NCBI GenBank assembly: GCA_022432975.1
Contig: CM039511.1
Coordinates: forward strand, 48,184,902-48,248,901
Origin: Begonia masoniana
Lineage: Eukaryota; Streptophyta; Magnoliopsida; Cucurbitales; Begoniaceae
Length of the DNA stretch: 64,000 nucleotides
Reading direction: 5' to 3'
In this document: positions 1-15,000 of the stretch, piece by piece
Layout: each line of letters opens with the position of its first letter
How positions within the stretch are numbered: the first letter of the stretch is position 1
Notes under the pieces: model-generated
What the model was told of the DNA's origin: nothing
The model's input: the letters and a program-made list of their open reading frames with translations, nothing else
Databases searched by the model: none
Made by a program: the position numbers and the translations under genes

Positions 1-3000
1 TGGACTCGAAACTCAGACTTAGTAATGCGCTTGATGAAGCATTAGAAACTTCACTTCAATCGATTTGTTCCAAAAGAGTTGAACATATCAAGCAAATGAG
101 GTTTACATGACTTGTGGTTAGAACCTAAGTTATCCATTTCACATTCAAAGTTTTAAATTGAAGTGATGAGAACGACGTGTATTGAGGACCCAACAACCTT
201 CATGGACACGAAACTAAGACTTAGTAATGCGCTTGATGAAGCATTAGAAACTTCACTTCAATCGATTTGTTCCAAAAGAGTTGAACATATGAAGCAAATG
301 AGGTTGAGTGTTACATGACTTGTGGTTAGAACCTAAGTTATCCTTTTCACATTCACGGTTTTAACTTGAAGTGATGAGAACGACGTGTATTTAAGACCAA
401 CAACCTTCATGGACGCGAAACTAAGACTAAGTAATGCGCTTGATGAAGCATCAGAAATTTCACTTCAATCGATTTGTTCCAAAAGAGTTGAACGTATCAA
501 GCAAATGAGGTTTACATGACCTGTGGTTAGAACCTAAGTTATCCAATTCACATTCAAGGTCTTAACTTGAAGTGATGAGAACGACGTGTATTTAGGACCT
601 AACAACCTTCATGGACGCGAAACTAAGACTTAGTAATGCGCTTGATGAAGCATTAGAAACTTCATTTCAATCGATTTGTTCCAAAAGAGTTGAACGTATC
701 AAGCAAATGAGGTTAAGTGTTACATGACTTGGGGTTAGAACCTAAGTTATCCATTTCACTTTCAAGGTTTTAACTTGAAGTGATGAGAACGACGTGTATT
801 GAGGACCCAACAACTTCATGGACGCGAAACTAAGACTTAGTAATGCGCTTGATGAAGCATTAGAAACTTCACTTCAATCGATTTGTTCCAAAAGAGTTGA
901 ACGTATCAAGCAAATGAGGTTGAGTGTTACATGACTTGTGGTTAGAACCTAAGTTATCCATTTCACATTCAAGATTTTAACTTAAAGTGATGAGAACGAC
1001 GTGTATATAAGACCCAACAACCTTCATGGACGCGAAACTAAGATTTTGTAATGCGCTTGATAAAACATTAGAAACTTCATTTCATTCGATTTTTTCCAAA
1101 ATAGTTGAACGTATCAAGCAAATGAGGTTGAGTCTTACATTACTTGTGGTTAGAACCTAAGTTATCCATTTCACATTCAAGGTTTTAGCTTGAAGTGATG
1201 AGAACGACGTGTATTGAGTACCCAACAACCTTCATGGACACGAAACTAAGACTTAGTAATGCGCTTGATGAAGCATTAGAAACTTCACTTCAATCGATTT
1301 GTTCCAAAAGAGTTGAACATATGAAGCAAATGAGGTTGAGTGTTACATGACTTGTGGTTAGAACCTAAGTTATTCATTTCACATTCACGGTTTTAACTTG
1401 AAGTGATTAGAACGATGTGTATTTAAGACCCAACAACCTTCATGGACGCGAAATTAAGACTTAGTAATGCGCTTGATGAAGCAGTAGTAATTTCCTTTCA
1501 ATCGATTTGTTCCAAAAGAGTTGAACGTATTAAGCAAATGAGGTTTACATGACTTGTGGTTAGAACCTAAGTTATCCAACTCACATTCAAGGTCTTAACT
1601 TGAAATGATGAGAACGACGTGTATTTAAGACGCAACAACCTTCATGGACGCGAAACTAAGACTTAGTAATACGCTTGATGAAGCATTAGAAACTTCACTT
1701 CAATCGATTTGTTCCAAAAGAGTTGAACGTATCAAGCAAATGAGGTTGAGTGTTACATGACTTGTGGTTAGAACCTAAGTTATCCATTTCACATTCAAGT
1801 TTTAACTTGAAAGTGATGAGAACGACGTGTATTGAGACCCACAACCTTCAGTGGAGCCGAAGTAAGACTTAGTATGCGCTTGATGAAGCATTAGAAACTT
1901 CATTCAATCGATTTGTTCCAAAAGAGTTGATCGTATCAAGCAAATGAGGTGAGTGTTACATGACTTGTTGGTGGTAGAACCTAAGTTATCCATTTCACAT
2001 TCAAGGTTTTACTTGAATTGATGAGAACGACGTGTATTGAGACCCAAAAACCTTCATGGACGCGAAACTAAACTTAGTAATGCGCTTATGAGCATTAGAA
2101 ACTTCACTTCAATCGATTTGTTCCAAAAGAGTTTGATCGTATCAAGCAAATGAGTTTGAGTGTTACATTACTTGTGGTAGAACATAAGTTCCAATTCACA
2201 TTCAGGTTTTAACTTGAAGTGATGAGAACGACGTGTATTGAGACCCAACACCTTCATGGACGCGAAACTAAGACTTAGTAATACGCTTGATGAAGCATTA
2301 GAAACTTCACTTCAATCGATTTGTTCCAAAAGAGTTGAACGTATCAAGCAAATGAGGTTGAGTGTTACATGACTTGTGGTTAGAACCTAAGTTATCCATT
2401 TCACATTCAAGGTTTTAACTTGAATTGATGAGAACGACGTGTATTGAGGACACAACAACCTTCATGGACGTGAAACTAAGACTTAGTAATGCGCTTGATG
2501 AAGCATTAGAAACTTCACTTCAATCTATTTGTTCCAAAAGAGTTGAACATATGAAGCAAATGAGGTTGAGTATTACATGACTTGTGGTTAGAACCTAAGT
2601 TATTCATTTCACATTCACGGTTTTAACTTGAAGTGATTAGAACGACGTGTATTTAAGACCCAACAACCTTCATGGACGCGAAATTAAGACTTAGTAATGC
2701 GCTTGATGAAGCAGTAGTAATTTCCTTTCAATCGATTTGTTCCAAAAGAGTTGAACGTATTAAGCAAATGAGGTTTACATGACTTGTGGTTAGAACCGAA
2801 GTTATCCAACTCACATTCAAGGTCTTAACTTGAAATGATGAGAACGACGTGTATTTAAGACCCAACAACCTTCATGGACGCGAAACTAAGACTTAGTAAT
2901 ACGCTTGATGAAGCATTAGAAACTTCACTTCAATCGATTTGTTCCAAAAGAGTTGAACGTATCAAGCAAATGAGGTTGAGTGTTACATGACTTGTGGTTA

Positions 3001-6000
3001 GAACCTAAGTTATCCATTTCACATTCAAGGTTTTAACTTGAATTGATGAGAACGACGTGTATTGAGGACACAACAACCTTCATGGACGTGAAACTAAGAC
3101 TTAGTAATGCGCTTGATGAAGCATTAGAAACTTCACTTCAATCTATTTGTTCCAAAAGAGTTGTACGTATCAAGCAAATGAGATTTACATGACTTGTGGT
3201 TAGAACCTAAGTTATCCATTTGAAATTCAAGATTTTAACTTAAAGTGATGAGAACGACGTGTATATAAGACCCAACAACCTTCATGGACGCGAAACTAAG
3301 ATTTTGTAATGCGCTTGATAAAACATTAAGAAACTTCACTTCATTCGATTTTTTCCAAAATAGTTGAACGTATCAAGCAAATGAGGTTGAGTCTTACATT
3401 ACTTGTCGTTAGAACCTAAGTTATCCATTTCACATTCAAGGTTTAAACTTGAAGTGATGAGAATGACGTGTATTGAGAACCCAACAACCTTCATGGACGC
3501 GAAACTAAGACTTAGTAATGCGCTTGATGAAGCATTAGAAACTTCACTTCAATCGATTTGTTCCAAAAGAGGTGAACGTATAAAGAAAATGAGGTTGAGT
3601 GTTACATTACTTGTGGTTAGAACCTTTGTTATCCATTTCACATTCAAGGTTTTAACTTGAAGTGCTGAGAACGACGTGTATTGAGGACCCAACAACCATT
3701 ATGGACACGAAACTAAGACTTAGTAATGCGCTTGATGAAGCATTAGAAACTTCACTTCAATCGATTTGGTCCAAAAGAGTTGAACATATGAAGCAAATGA
3801 GGTTGAGTGTTACATGACTTGTGGTTAGAAATTAAGTTATCCATTTCACATTCACGGTTTTAACTTGAAGTGATGAGAACGACGTGTATTTAAGACCCAA
3901 AAGTCTTCATGGACGCGAAACTAAGACTTAGTAATGCGCTTGATGAAGCATCAGAAATTTAACTTCAATCGATTTGTTCCAAAAGAGTTGAACGTATCAA
4001 GCAAATGGGGTTTACATGACCTGTGGTTAGAACCTAAGTTATCCAATTCACATTCAAGGTTTAACTTGAAGTGATGAGAACGACGTGTATTTAGACCCAA
4101 CAACCTTCATGGACAGCGAAACTAAGACTTAGTAATGCGCTTGATGAAGCATTAGAAACTTCATTTCAATCGATTTGTTCCAAAAGAGTTGAACGTATCA
4201 AGCAAATGAGGTTGAGTGTTACATGACTTGTGGTTAGAACCTAAGTTATCCATTTCACATTCAAGGTTTTAACTTGAATTGATGAGAACGACGTGTATTG
4301 AGGACACAACAACCTTCATGGACGTGAAACTAAAACTTAGTAATGAGCTTGATGAAGCATTAGAAACTTCACTTCAATCTATTTGTTCCAAAAGAGTTGT
4401 ACGTATCAAGCAAATGAGGTTTACATGACTTGTGGTTAGAACCTAAGTTATCCATTTCACATTCAAGATTTTAACTTAAAGTGATGAGAACGACGTGTAT
4501 AAAAGACCCAACAACCTTCATGGACGCGAAACTAAGATTTTGTAATGCGCTTGATAAAACATTAGAAACTTCACTTCATTCGATTTTTTCCAAAATAGTT
4601 GAACGTATCAAGCAAATGAGGTTGAGTCTTACATTACTTATGGTTAGAACTTAAGTTATCCATTTCACATTCAAGGTTTTAACTTGAAGTGATGAGAACG
4701 ACGTGTATTGAGGACCCAACAACCTTCATGGACGCGAAACTAAGACTTCATAATGCGCTTGATGAAGCATTAGAAACTTCACTTCAATCGATTTGTTCCA
4801 AAAGAGTTGAACATATGAAGCAAATGAGGTTGAGTGTTACATGACTTGTGGTTAGAACCTAAGTTATCCATTTCACATTCACGGTTTTAACTTGAAGTGA
4901 TGAGAACGACGTGTATTTAAGACCCAACAACCTTCATGGACGCGAACCTAAGACTTAGTAATGCGCTTGATGAAGCATCATAAATTTCGCTTCAATCGAT
5001 TTGTTCCAAAAGAGTTGAACGTATTAAGCAAATGAGGTTTACATGACTTGTGGTTAGAACCTATGTTATCCAACTCACATTCAAGGTCTTAACTTGAAGT
5101 GATGAGAACGACGTGTATTTAAGACCCAACAACCTTCATGGACGCGAAACTAAGACTTAGTAATACGCTTGATGAAGCATTAGAAACTTCACTTCAATCG
5201 ATTTGTTCCAAAAGAGTTGAACGTATCAAGCAAATGAGGTTGAGTGTTACATGACTTGTTGTTAGAACCTAAGTTATCCATTTCACATTCAAGGTTTTAA
5301 CTTTAATTGATGAGAACGACGTGTATTGAGGACACAACAACCTTCATGGACGTGAAACTAAGACTTAGTAACGCGCTTGATGAAGCATTAGAAACTTCAC
5401 TTCAATCTATTTGTTCCAAAAGAGTTGTACGTATCAAGCAAATGAGGTTTACATGACTTGTGGTTAGAACCTAAGTTATCCATTTCAAATTCAAGATTTT
5501 AACTTAAATTGATGAGAACAACGTGTATATAAGACCCAACAACCTTCATGGACGCGAAAGTAAGATTTTGTAATGCGCTTGATAAAACATTAGAAACTTC
5601 ACTTCATTCGATTTTTTCCAAAATAGTTGAACGTATCAAGCAAATGAGGTTGAGTCTTACATGACTTGTGGTTAGAACCTAAGTTATCCATTTCACATTC
5701 AAGTTTTTAACTTGAAGTGATGAGAACGACGTGTATTGAGGACCCAACAACCTTCACGGACGCGAAACTAAGACTTAGTAATGAGCTTGATGAAGCATTA
5801 GAAACTTAACTTTAATCGATTTGTTCCAAAAGAGTTGATCGTATCAAGCAAATGTGGTTTAGTGTTACATGACTTGTGGTTAGAACCTAAGCTATCGATT
5901 TCACATTCAAGGTTTTAACTTGAAGTGATGAGAACGACGTGTATTGAGGACCCAACAACCTTCACGGACGCGAAACTAAGACTTAGTAATGCGCTTGATG

Positions 6001-9000
6001 AAGCATTAGAAACTTAACTTCAATCGATTTATTCCAAAAGAGTTGATCGTACCAAGCAAATGTGGTTTAGTGTTACATGACTTGTGGTTAGAACCTAAGT
6101 TATCCATTTCACAATCAAGGTTTTAACTTGAAGTGATGAGGACGACGTGTATTGAGGACTCGACAAACCTTCATGGACGCGAAACTAAGACTTATTAATG
6201 CGCTTGATGAAGCATAAGAAACTTCACTTCAATCGATTTGTTCCAAAAGAGTTGATCGTATCAAGCAAATGAGGTTGAGTGTTATATGACTTGTGGTTAG
6301 AACCTAAGTTATCCATTTCACATTCAAGGTTTTAACTTGAAGTGATGTGAACGACGTGTATTGAGGACCCAACAACCTTCATTGACGCGAAATTAAGACT
6401 TAGTAATGCGCTTGATGAAGAATTAGAAACTTCACTTCAATCGATTTGTTCCAAAAGAGTTGAACGTATCAAGCAAATGAGGTTGAGTGTTACATTACTT
6501 GTGGTTAGAACCCATGTCATCCATTTAACATTCAAGGTTTTAAATTGAAGTGATGAGGACGTCGTGTATTGAGGACTCAACAACATTCATGGACGCGAAA
6601 CTAAGACTTATTAATGCGCTTGATTAAGCATAAGAAACTTCACTTCAATCGATTTGTTCCAAAACAGTTGATCGTATCAAGCAAATGAGGTTAAGTGTTA
6701 CATGACTTGTGGTTAGAACCTAAGTTATCCATTTCACATTCAAGGTTTTAACTTGAAGTGATGAGAACGACGTGTATTGAGAACCCAACAACCTTCGTGG
6801 ACGCATAACTAAGACTTAGTAATGCGCTTGATTAAGCATAAGAAACTTCACTTCAATCGATTTGTTCCAAAAGAGTTGATCGTATCAAGCAAATGAGGTT
6901 GATTGTTACATGACTTGTGGTTAGAACCTAAGTTATCCATTTCACATTCAAGGTTTTAACTTGAAGTGATTAGAATGACGTTTATTGAGGACCCAACAAC
7001 CTTCATGGACGCGTAATTAAGACTTAGTAATGCGCTTGTTGAAGCGTAAGAAACTTCACTTCAATCGATTTGTTCCTAAAGAGTTGATCGTATCAAGCAA
7101 ATAAGGTTGAGTGTTACATGACTTGTGGTTAGAACCTAAGTTATCCATTTCACATTCAAGGTTTTAACTTTAAGTGATAAAACGACGTATATTGAGGACC
7201 CAACAATCTTCATGGACGCGAAACTAAGACTTAGCAATGCGCTTGATGAAGCATTAGAAAATTCACTTCAATCGATTTGTTCCAAAAGAGTTGAACGTAT
7301 CAAGCAAATGAGGTTGATTGTTACATGACTTGTGGTTAGAACCTAAGTTATCCATTTCACATTCAAGGTTTTAACTTGAAGTGATTAGAATGACGTTTAT
7401 TGAGGACCCAACAACCTTCATGGACGCGTAATTAAGACTTAGTAATGCGCTTGTTGAAGCGTAAGAAACTTCACTTCAATCGATTTGTTCCTAAAGAGTT
7501 GATCGTATCAAGCAAATAAGGTTGAGTGTTACATGACTTGTGGTTAGAATCTAAGTTATCCATTTCACATTCAAGGTTTTAACTTTAAGTGATAAGAACG
7601 ACGTATATTGAGGACCCAACAACCTTCATGGACGAGTAATTAAGACTTATTAATGCGCTTGATGAAGCATAAGAAACTTCACTTCAATAGATTTGTTCAA
7701 AAAGTGTTGATCATACCAAGCAAATGAGGTTTAGTGTTACATGACTTGTGGTTAGAACCTAAGTTATCCATTTCACAATCAAGGTTTTAGCTTGAAGTGA
7801 TGAGAACGACGTGTATTGAGGACCCAAATACCTTCAAGGACACATAAATAAGACTTAGTAATGCGCTTAATAAAGCATAAGAAACTTCACTTCTATCGAT
7901 TTGTTCCAAAAGAAATGATCGTATCAAGCAAATGAGGTTGAGTGTTACATGACTTGTGATTAGAACCTAAGTTATCCATTTCACATTCAAGATTTTAACT
8001 TGAAGTGATGAGAACGACGTGTATTGAGGACCCAACAACCTTCATGGACGAGTAACTAAGACTTAGTAATGTGCTTAATGAAGCATAAGAAACTTCACTT
8101 CAACCGATTTGTTCTAAAAGAGTTTATCGTATCAAGCAAATTAGGTTGAGTGTTACATGATTTGTGGTTTGAACCTAAGTTATCCATTTCACATTCAAGG
8201 TTTTAACCTGAAGTGATGAGAACGACATGTATTGAGGACCCAACAACCTTCATGGACACGTAATTAAGACTTAGTAATGCGCTTGTTGAAGCGTAAGAAA
8301 CTTCACTTCAATCGATTTGTTCCTAAAGAGTTGATCGTATCAAGCAAATAAGGTTGAGTGTTACATGACTTGTGGTTAGAACCTAAGTAATCCATTTCAC
8401 ATTCAAGGTTTTAACTTGAAGTGATGAGAACGACGTGTATTGAGGACCCAACAACCTTCATAGACGCGTAATTAAGACTTATTAATGCACTTGATGAACC
8501 ATAAGAAACTTCACATCAACCGATTTGTTTCAAAAGAGTTGATCGTATCAAGCAAATGAGGTTTACTATTACATGACTAGTGGCTAGAACCTAATTAATC
8601 CATTTCACATTCAAGGTTTTAACTTGAATTGATGATAACGACGTGTATTGAGGACCCAACAACCTTCATGGACGCGTAACTAAGACTTAGTAATGCGCTT
8701 GATGAAGCATAAGAAACTTCACTTCAATCGATTTGTTCCAAAAGAGTTGATCGTCTCAAGCAAAGGAGGTTGGGTGTTACATTACTTGTGGTTAGAACCT
8801 AAGTTATCCATTTCACATTCAAGGTTTTAACTTGAAGTGATGAGAACGACGTGTATTAAGGACCCAACAATCTTGATGGACGCGTAATTAAGACTTATTA
8901 ATGCGCTAAATGAAGAATAAGAAACTTCACTTCAATCGATTTGTTCCAAAAGAGTTGATCGTACCAAGCAAATGAGGTTGAGTGTTACATGACTTGTGGT

Positions 9001-12000
9001 TTGAACCTAAGTTATCCATTTCATATTCAAGGTTTTAACTTGAAGTGATGAGAACGACGTGTATTGAGGACCCAACAAAATTCATGGATGTGTAATTAAG
9101 ACTTATTAATGCGCTTGATGAAGCATAAGAAACTTCATTTCAATTGATTTGTTCCAAAAAAGTTGATCGTTTCAAGCAAATGAGGTTTAGTGCTACATGA
9201 CTTGTGGTTAGAACCTAAGTTATCCATTTCACATTCAAGGTTTTAACTTGAAGTGATGAGAACGACGTGTATTGAGGACCCAACAACCTTCATGGGCGCG
9301 AAACTAAGACTTAGCAATGCGCTTGATGAAGCATTAGAAACTTCAATTCAATCGATTTGTTCCAAAAGAGTTGAACGTATCAAGCAAATGAGGTTGAGTG
9401 TTACATGACTTGTGGTTAGAACCTAAGTTATCCATTTCACATTCAAGGTTTAACTTGAAGTGATTAGAAGGACGTTTATTGAGGACCCAACAACCTTCAT
9501 GGACGCGTAATTAAGACTTAGTAATGCGCTTGTTGAAGCGTAAGAAACTTCACTTCAATCGATTTGTTCCTAAAAAGCTGATCGTATCAAGCAAATAAGG
9601 TTGAGTGTTACATGACTTGTGGTTAGAACCTAAGTTATCCATTTCACATTCAAGGTTCTAACTTGAAGTGATGAGAACGACGTGTATTGAGGAACCAACG
9701 ACCTTCATGGAGGCGTAATTAAGACTTATTAATGCGCTTGGTTAAGCATAAGAAACTTCACTTCAACCGATTTGTTCCAAAAGAGTTGATTGTATCAAGC
9801 AAATGAGGTTTACTTTTACATGACTTGTGGTTAGAACCTAAGTTATCCATTTCACATTCAAGGTTTTAACTTGAATTGATGAGAACGACTTGTATTGAGG
9901 ACCCAACAAACTTCGTGGACGCGTAACTAAGACTTAGTAATGCGCTTAATTAAGCATAAGAAACCTCACTTCAATCGATTTGTTCCAAAAGAGTTGATCG
10001 TATCAAGCAAATGAGGTTGAGTGTTACATGACTAGTGGTTAGAACCAAAGTTATCCATTTCACATTCAAGGTTTTAACTTGAAGTGATGAGAACGACGTG
10101 TATTGAGGACCCAACAACCTTCATGGACGCGAAACTAAGACTTAGTAATGCGCTTGATGAAGCCTTAGAAACTTCACTTCAATCGATTTGTTCCAAAAGA
10201 GTTGATCGTATCAAGCAAATGAGGTTGAGTGTTACATTACTTGTGGTTAGAACTTAAGTTATCCATTTCACATTCAAGGTTTTAGCTTGAAGTGATGAGA
10301 ACGACGTGTATTAAGGACCCAACAACCTTCATGGACGCGTAATTAAGACTTAGTAATGCGCTTAATGAAGCATAAGAAACTTCACTGCTATCGATTTGTT
10401 CCAAAAGAGTTGATTGTATCAAGCAAATGAGGTTGAGTGTTACATGACTTGTGGTTAGAACCTAAGTTATCCACATTTCACATTCAAGGTTTTAACTTGA
10501 AGTGATGAGAACAACGTGTATTGAGGACCCAACAACCTTCATGGACGCGGAACTAAGACATATTATTCGATTGATGAAGCATAAGAACGTTCACTTCAAT
10601 CGATTTGTTCCAAAAGAGTTGATCGTATCAAGAAAATGAGGTTGAGTGTTACATGACTTGTGGTTAGAACCTAAGTTTAGACATTTCACATTCAAGTTTT
10701 AACTTGAAGTGATGAGAACGACGTGTATTGAGACCCAACAACCTTCATGGCGCTAACTAAGAACTTATTAATGCGCTTGATGAAGCATACGAAACTTCAC
10801 TTCAATCGATTTGTTCGAAAGAGTTGATCGTATCAAGAAAATGAGGTTGAGTGTTACATGACTTGTGGTTAGAACCAAAGTTATCCATTTCACTTCAAGG
10901 TTTTAACTTGAGTGATGAGAATGAAGTGTATTGAGGAAACAACAACCTGCAGGACGCGTACTAAAACTTATTAATGCGCTTGATGAAGCATAAGAAACTT
11001 CACTTCAATCGATTTGTTCTAAAAAATTTATCGTATCAAGCAAATGAGGGTTAGTGTTACATGACTTGTGGTTAGAACCTAAGTTATCCATTCACATTCA
11101 AGTTTTTAACTTGAAGTGATGAGAACGACGTGTATTGAGACCCAACAACCTTCACGGACGCGAAACTAAGACTTAGTAATGCGCTGGAGAAGCATTAGAA
11201 ACTTAACTTTAATCGATTTATTCCAAAAGAGTTAATCGTATCAGCAAATGTGGTTTAGTGTTACATGACTTGTGGTTAGAACCTAAGCTATCGATTTCAC
11301 ATTCAAGGTTTAACTTGAAGTGATGAGAACGACGTGTATTGAGGACCCAACAACCTTCACGGACCGCGAAACTAAGACTTAGTAATGCGCTTGATGAAGC
11401 ATTAGAAACTTAACTATCATCGATTTATTCCAAAAGAGTTGATCGTACCAAGCAAATGTGGTTAGTGTTACATGACTTGTGGTTAGAACCTAAGTTATCC
11501 ATTTCACAATCAAAGGTTTAACTTGAAGTGATGAGGACGACGTGTATTGAGGACTCGACAACCTTCATGGACGCGAAACTAAGACTTATTAATGCGCTTG
11601 ATGAAGCATAAGAAACTTCACTTCAATCGATTTGTTCCAAAAGAGTTGATCGTATCAAGCAAATGTGGTTGAGTGTTATATGACTTGTGGTTAGAACCTA
11701 AGTTATCCATTTCACATTCAAGGTTTTAACTTGAAGTGATGTGAACGACGTGTATTGAGGACCCAACAACCTTCATTGACGCGAAATTAAGACTTAGTAA
11801 TGCGCTTGATGAAGCATTAGAAACTTCACTTCAATCGATTTGTTCCAAAAGAGTTGAACGTATCAAGCAAATGAGGTTGAGTGTTACATTACTTGTGGTT
11901 AGAACCCATGTCATCCATTTAACATTCAAGGTTTTAACTTGAAGTGATGAGGACGTCGTGTATTGAGGACTCAACAACATTCATGGACGCGAAACTAAGA

Positions 12001-12050
12001 CTTATTAATGCGCTTGATTAAGCATAAGAAACTTCACTTCAATCGATTGT
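1..12050 (+). repeat. 208-bp satellite array, forward orientation
   Basis: About 58 head-to-tail monomers with a 208-bp period, seen for instance in the spacing of ATTGAGGACC at 10102 and the matching ATTAAGGACC at 10310. Landmarks in order within a monomer are CAACAACCTTCATGGACGCG, GCGCTTGATGAAGCATTAG, CACTTCAATCGATTTGTTCC, ACATGACTTGTGGTTAGAAC and GAACGACGTGT. A variant lacking about 6 bp (GAGGTTTACATGAC in place of the longer GAGGTTGAGTGTTACATGAC) gives 202-bp monomers, common before 5.5 kb. From 1 to about 5.7 kb most monomers are the GAACGTATC type; from 5.7 kb many are the GATCGTATC type with GCATAAGAAAC. Short open frames inside the array are fortuitous, since 208 is not a multiple of 3. 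A centromeric role is inferred only from abundance and the retroelements present. Confidence 0.95.
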
Positions 12051-15000
12051 TTCCAAACAGTTTATCGTATCAGCAAATGAGGTTAAGTTTTACATGACTT
12101 GTGGTTATAACCTAATTTTATCCATTTCACCCGCAGTTTTAACCTTGAGTGATGAGAACGAAGTGTATTGGCACCCAACCCCTTCTGGGCGCATACCAAG
12201 ACTTAGTATGCCTTGATAAGCAGAAGAAACTCACTTTCATCGATTTGTATTCAAAAGATTTATCGTATCAAGCAATGAGTTGAGTGGTTACATTACTTGT
12301 GTTTGAACTATTTACCTTTTCACATTCAAGGTTTTAACTTGAAATTGATAGAACGATGTGTATTGAGGGACCAACAACTGCAGGGACGCTACACTAAGAC
12401 TTATTAATGCGCTGGATGAGGCATAAGAAACTTCACTTCAATCGATTTGTTCAACAGAGTTTTTGATCGTATCAAAAAAGAGGTTGATGTAATAACTTGT
12501 GGTTAGAACCTAAGTTTCCATTCACACTTCAAGATTTAACTTGCAGGGAATGAGAACGACGTGTATTGAGACACAACACCTTCAGGCGCGCACTAAGACT
12601 GATTATGTCTTGATGAGCATCAGAAACTTCACTTCAATCGATTGTCTAAAAAATTTGATCGTAATCAGCAATGATGGTTCAGTGTTACAGCTTGTGGTTA
12701 GAACCTAAGTTATCCATTTCACATTCAGTTTAACTTGAAGTGATGAGAACAACGTTATGAGGAACCAACAACCTTCACGTACCGCGAACTAAGACTTTCA
12801 GTATGCGCTTGATGATGCTTAAAAAACTTAACTTCATCGATTTATCCAAAAGAGTGATCGTATCAACAATGTGTTTAGTGGTTACATGACTGGGTAGAAC
12901 CTAATTTATCGATTTCACATCAAATGTTTAACTTGAAGTGATGAAACGACGTGTTTGAGGCCCACAACCTCACGGACGCGAAACTAAGACTTAGTAATGC
13001 CTTGATGAAGCATAAAAACTTACTCAATCGGATTTATTCAAAAGAGTTGACGACCAAGCAAATGGTGTTTAGGTAGATGATTGTGGTTAAACCTAAGTTC
13101 TCCTTTCCCAATCAGTTTTAACTTGAAGTGATGAGGACGACGTGTATTGAGAAACTCCAACAACCTTCATGGACGCGACTAACGACTTATTAATTCGCTT
13201 GATGAGCATAGAAAACTTCACTTCAATCGTTTGTTCCAAAAGAGTTGATCGTACCAAGCAAATGGTTTTAGTGTTACATGACTTGTGGTAAGAACCTAAG
13301 TTATCCATTTCACCATCCAGGTTTTTAACTTGAAGTGATGGGACGACGTGTATTGAGAACTCAACAACCTTCATGGACGAGAACTAAGACTTATTATTCT
13401 CTTGATGAAGCTAGAACTTCACTTCATCGATTATGTTCCAAAGTTTAGCGTATCAAGCAAATGAGGTTGAGTGTATATGACTTGTGTTAAACCTAAGTTA
13501 TCCATTCACATTCAAGGTTTTTAACTTGAAGGATAAGAACGACTTATTGAGAACCCAACACCTTCCACAGGACGCGAAACTAAGATTTTTATGCGCTTGA
13601 AATGAAGCATGAGAATCTTAACTTCAATCGACTTTCGTCCAAAAGAGTTGATCGTATCAAGCAATGTGGTTTAGTGCTACATGCCTGTGGTTAGAACCTA
13701 ATTTATCGATTTCCACAATCAAGGTTTTTAACTTGAAGTGATGAGGACGACGTGTATTGAGGACTCCAACACCCTTCATGGACTCGAACGAACTTATTAA
13801 TGCCTTGATTAAGCCTAAGAACTTCACTTCAAGCGATTGCTCAAACAGTTGAATCGTATCAAGCAAAATAAGGTTAAGTGTTACATGACTTGTGTTGAGA
13901 GACCTAATTATCCTTTCACTTCAAGTTTTAACTTGAATTTTAGAACGACGTGTATTGAGACCCACACCTTCGTTGACGCGGAACTACGACTTAGTATCGC
14001 GCTTGATTAGCATATAAACTTCCCGACTCAAATCGATTTGTTCCAAAGAATGATTGTATCAAACAATGATGTTGAGTGGTTACATTCGTAGGTTAGCACC
14101 TAAGTTATCCTTTCACATTCAAGGTTAACTGAGGAGGAGCATGACGTGTATTGAAGCAACCAACAACCTTCATGAGCGCTTAACTAAAAACTTATAATGC
14201 GCGTGAGATGCAATAAGAACTTCACTTCATCGGTTTGTTCTAAAAATTTGATCGTATCACAAAATGAGGGTTAGTGTTACTGACTTGTGTTTAGACCTAA
14301 GTTCTCCATTTCACATTCAAGTTTTTAACTTGAAGTGATGAGAACGACGTGTATTGAGACCCAACAACCTTCACGGACGCGAAACCTCCGACTTAGTAAT
14401 TGCGCTTGATGAAGCATTAGAACTTAACTTTAATCGATTTATTTCCAAAAGATTAATCGTATCAAGCAATGTGGTTGTGTTACTGACTTGTGGTTAGAAC
14501 TAAGCTAATCTCTTTCACATTCAAGGTTTTAACTTTAAGGGATGAGAACACGTGTATGGAGGACCCAACAACCCTACGGACGCAAACTAAGACTTAGTAT
14601 GCGCTTGATGAAGCGTAGAAACTACTCAATCGTATTTATTCCAACAGAGTTGATCGTACCAAGCAATGTGGTTAGTGTTCATGACTTTGTGTTAGAACCT
14701 AAGTTATCCATGTTCACCACAAGTTTTTTAACTTGACTGATGTAGGACGACCCGTTTCTTGAGGACTCGAAAGAAAAGCAGCACAAACACTCAGTCCCGC
14801 GACCTAAGACTTATTAATGCGCTTGATGAAGCATAAGAACTTCACTTCATCGATGTTCCAAAGAGTTGAGCGTATCAAGCAAAGTTGTGGTGTGGTGTTA
14901 TATGACTTGTGGTTAGCACCTAAGTTTAGTCATTTCCACACTTCCAATGTTTTAACTGGAAGTGATTTAGCGCTTGAAACCCCACGCGTTATTGAGGACC

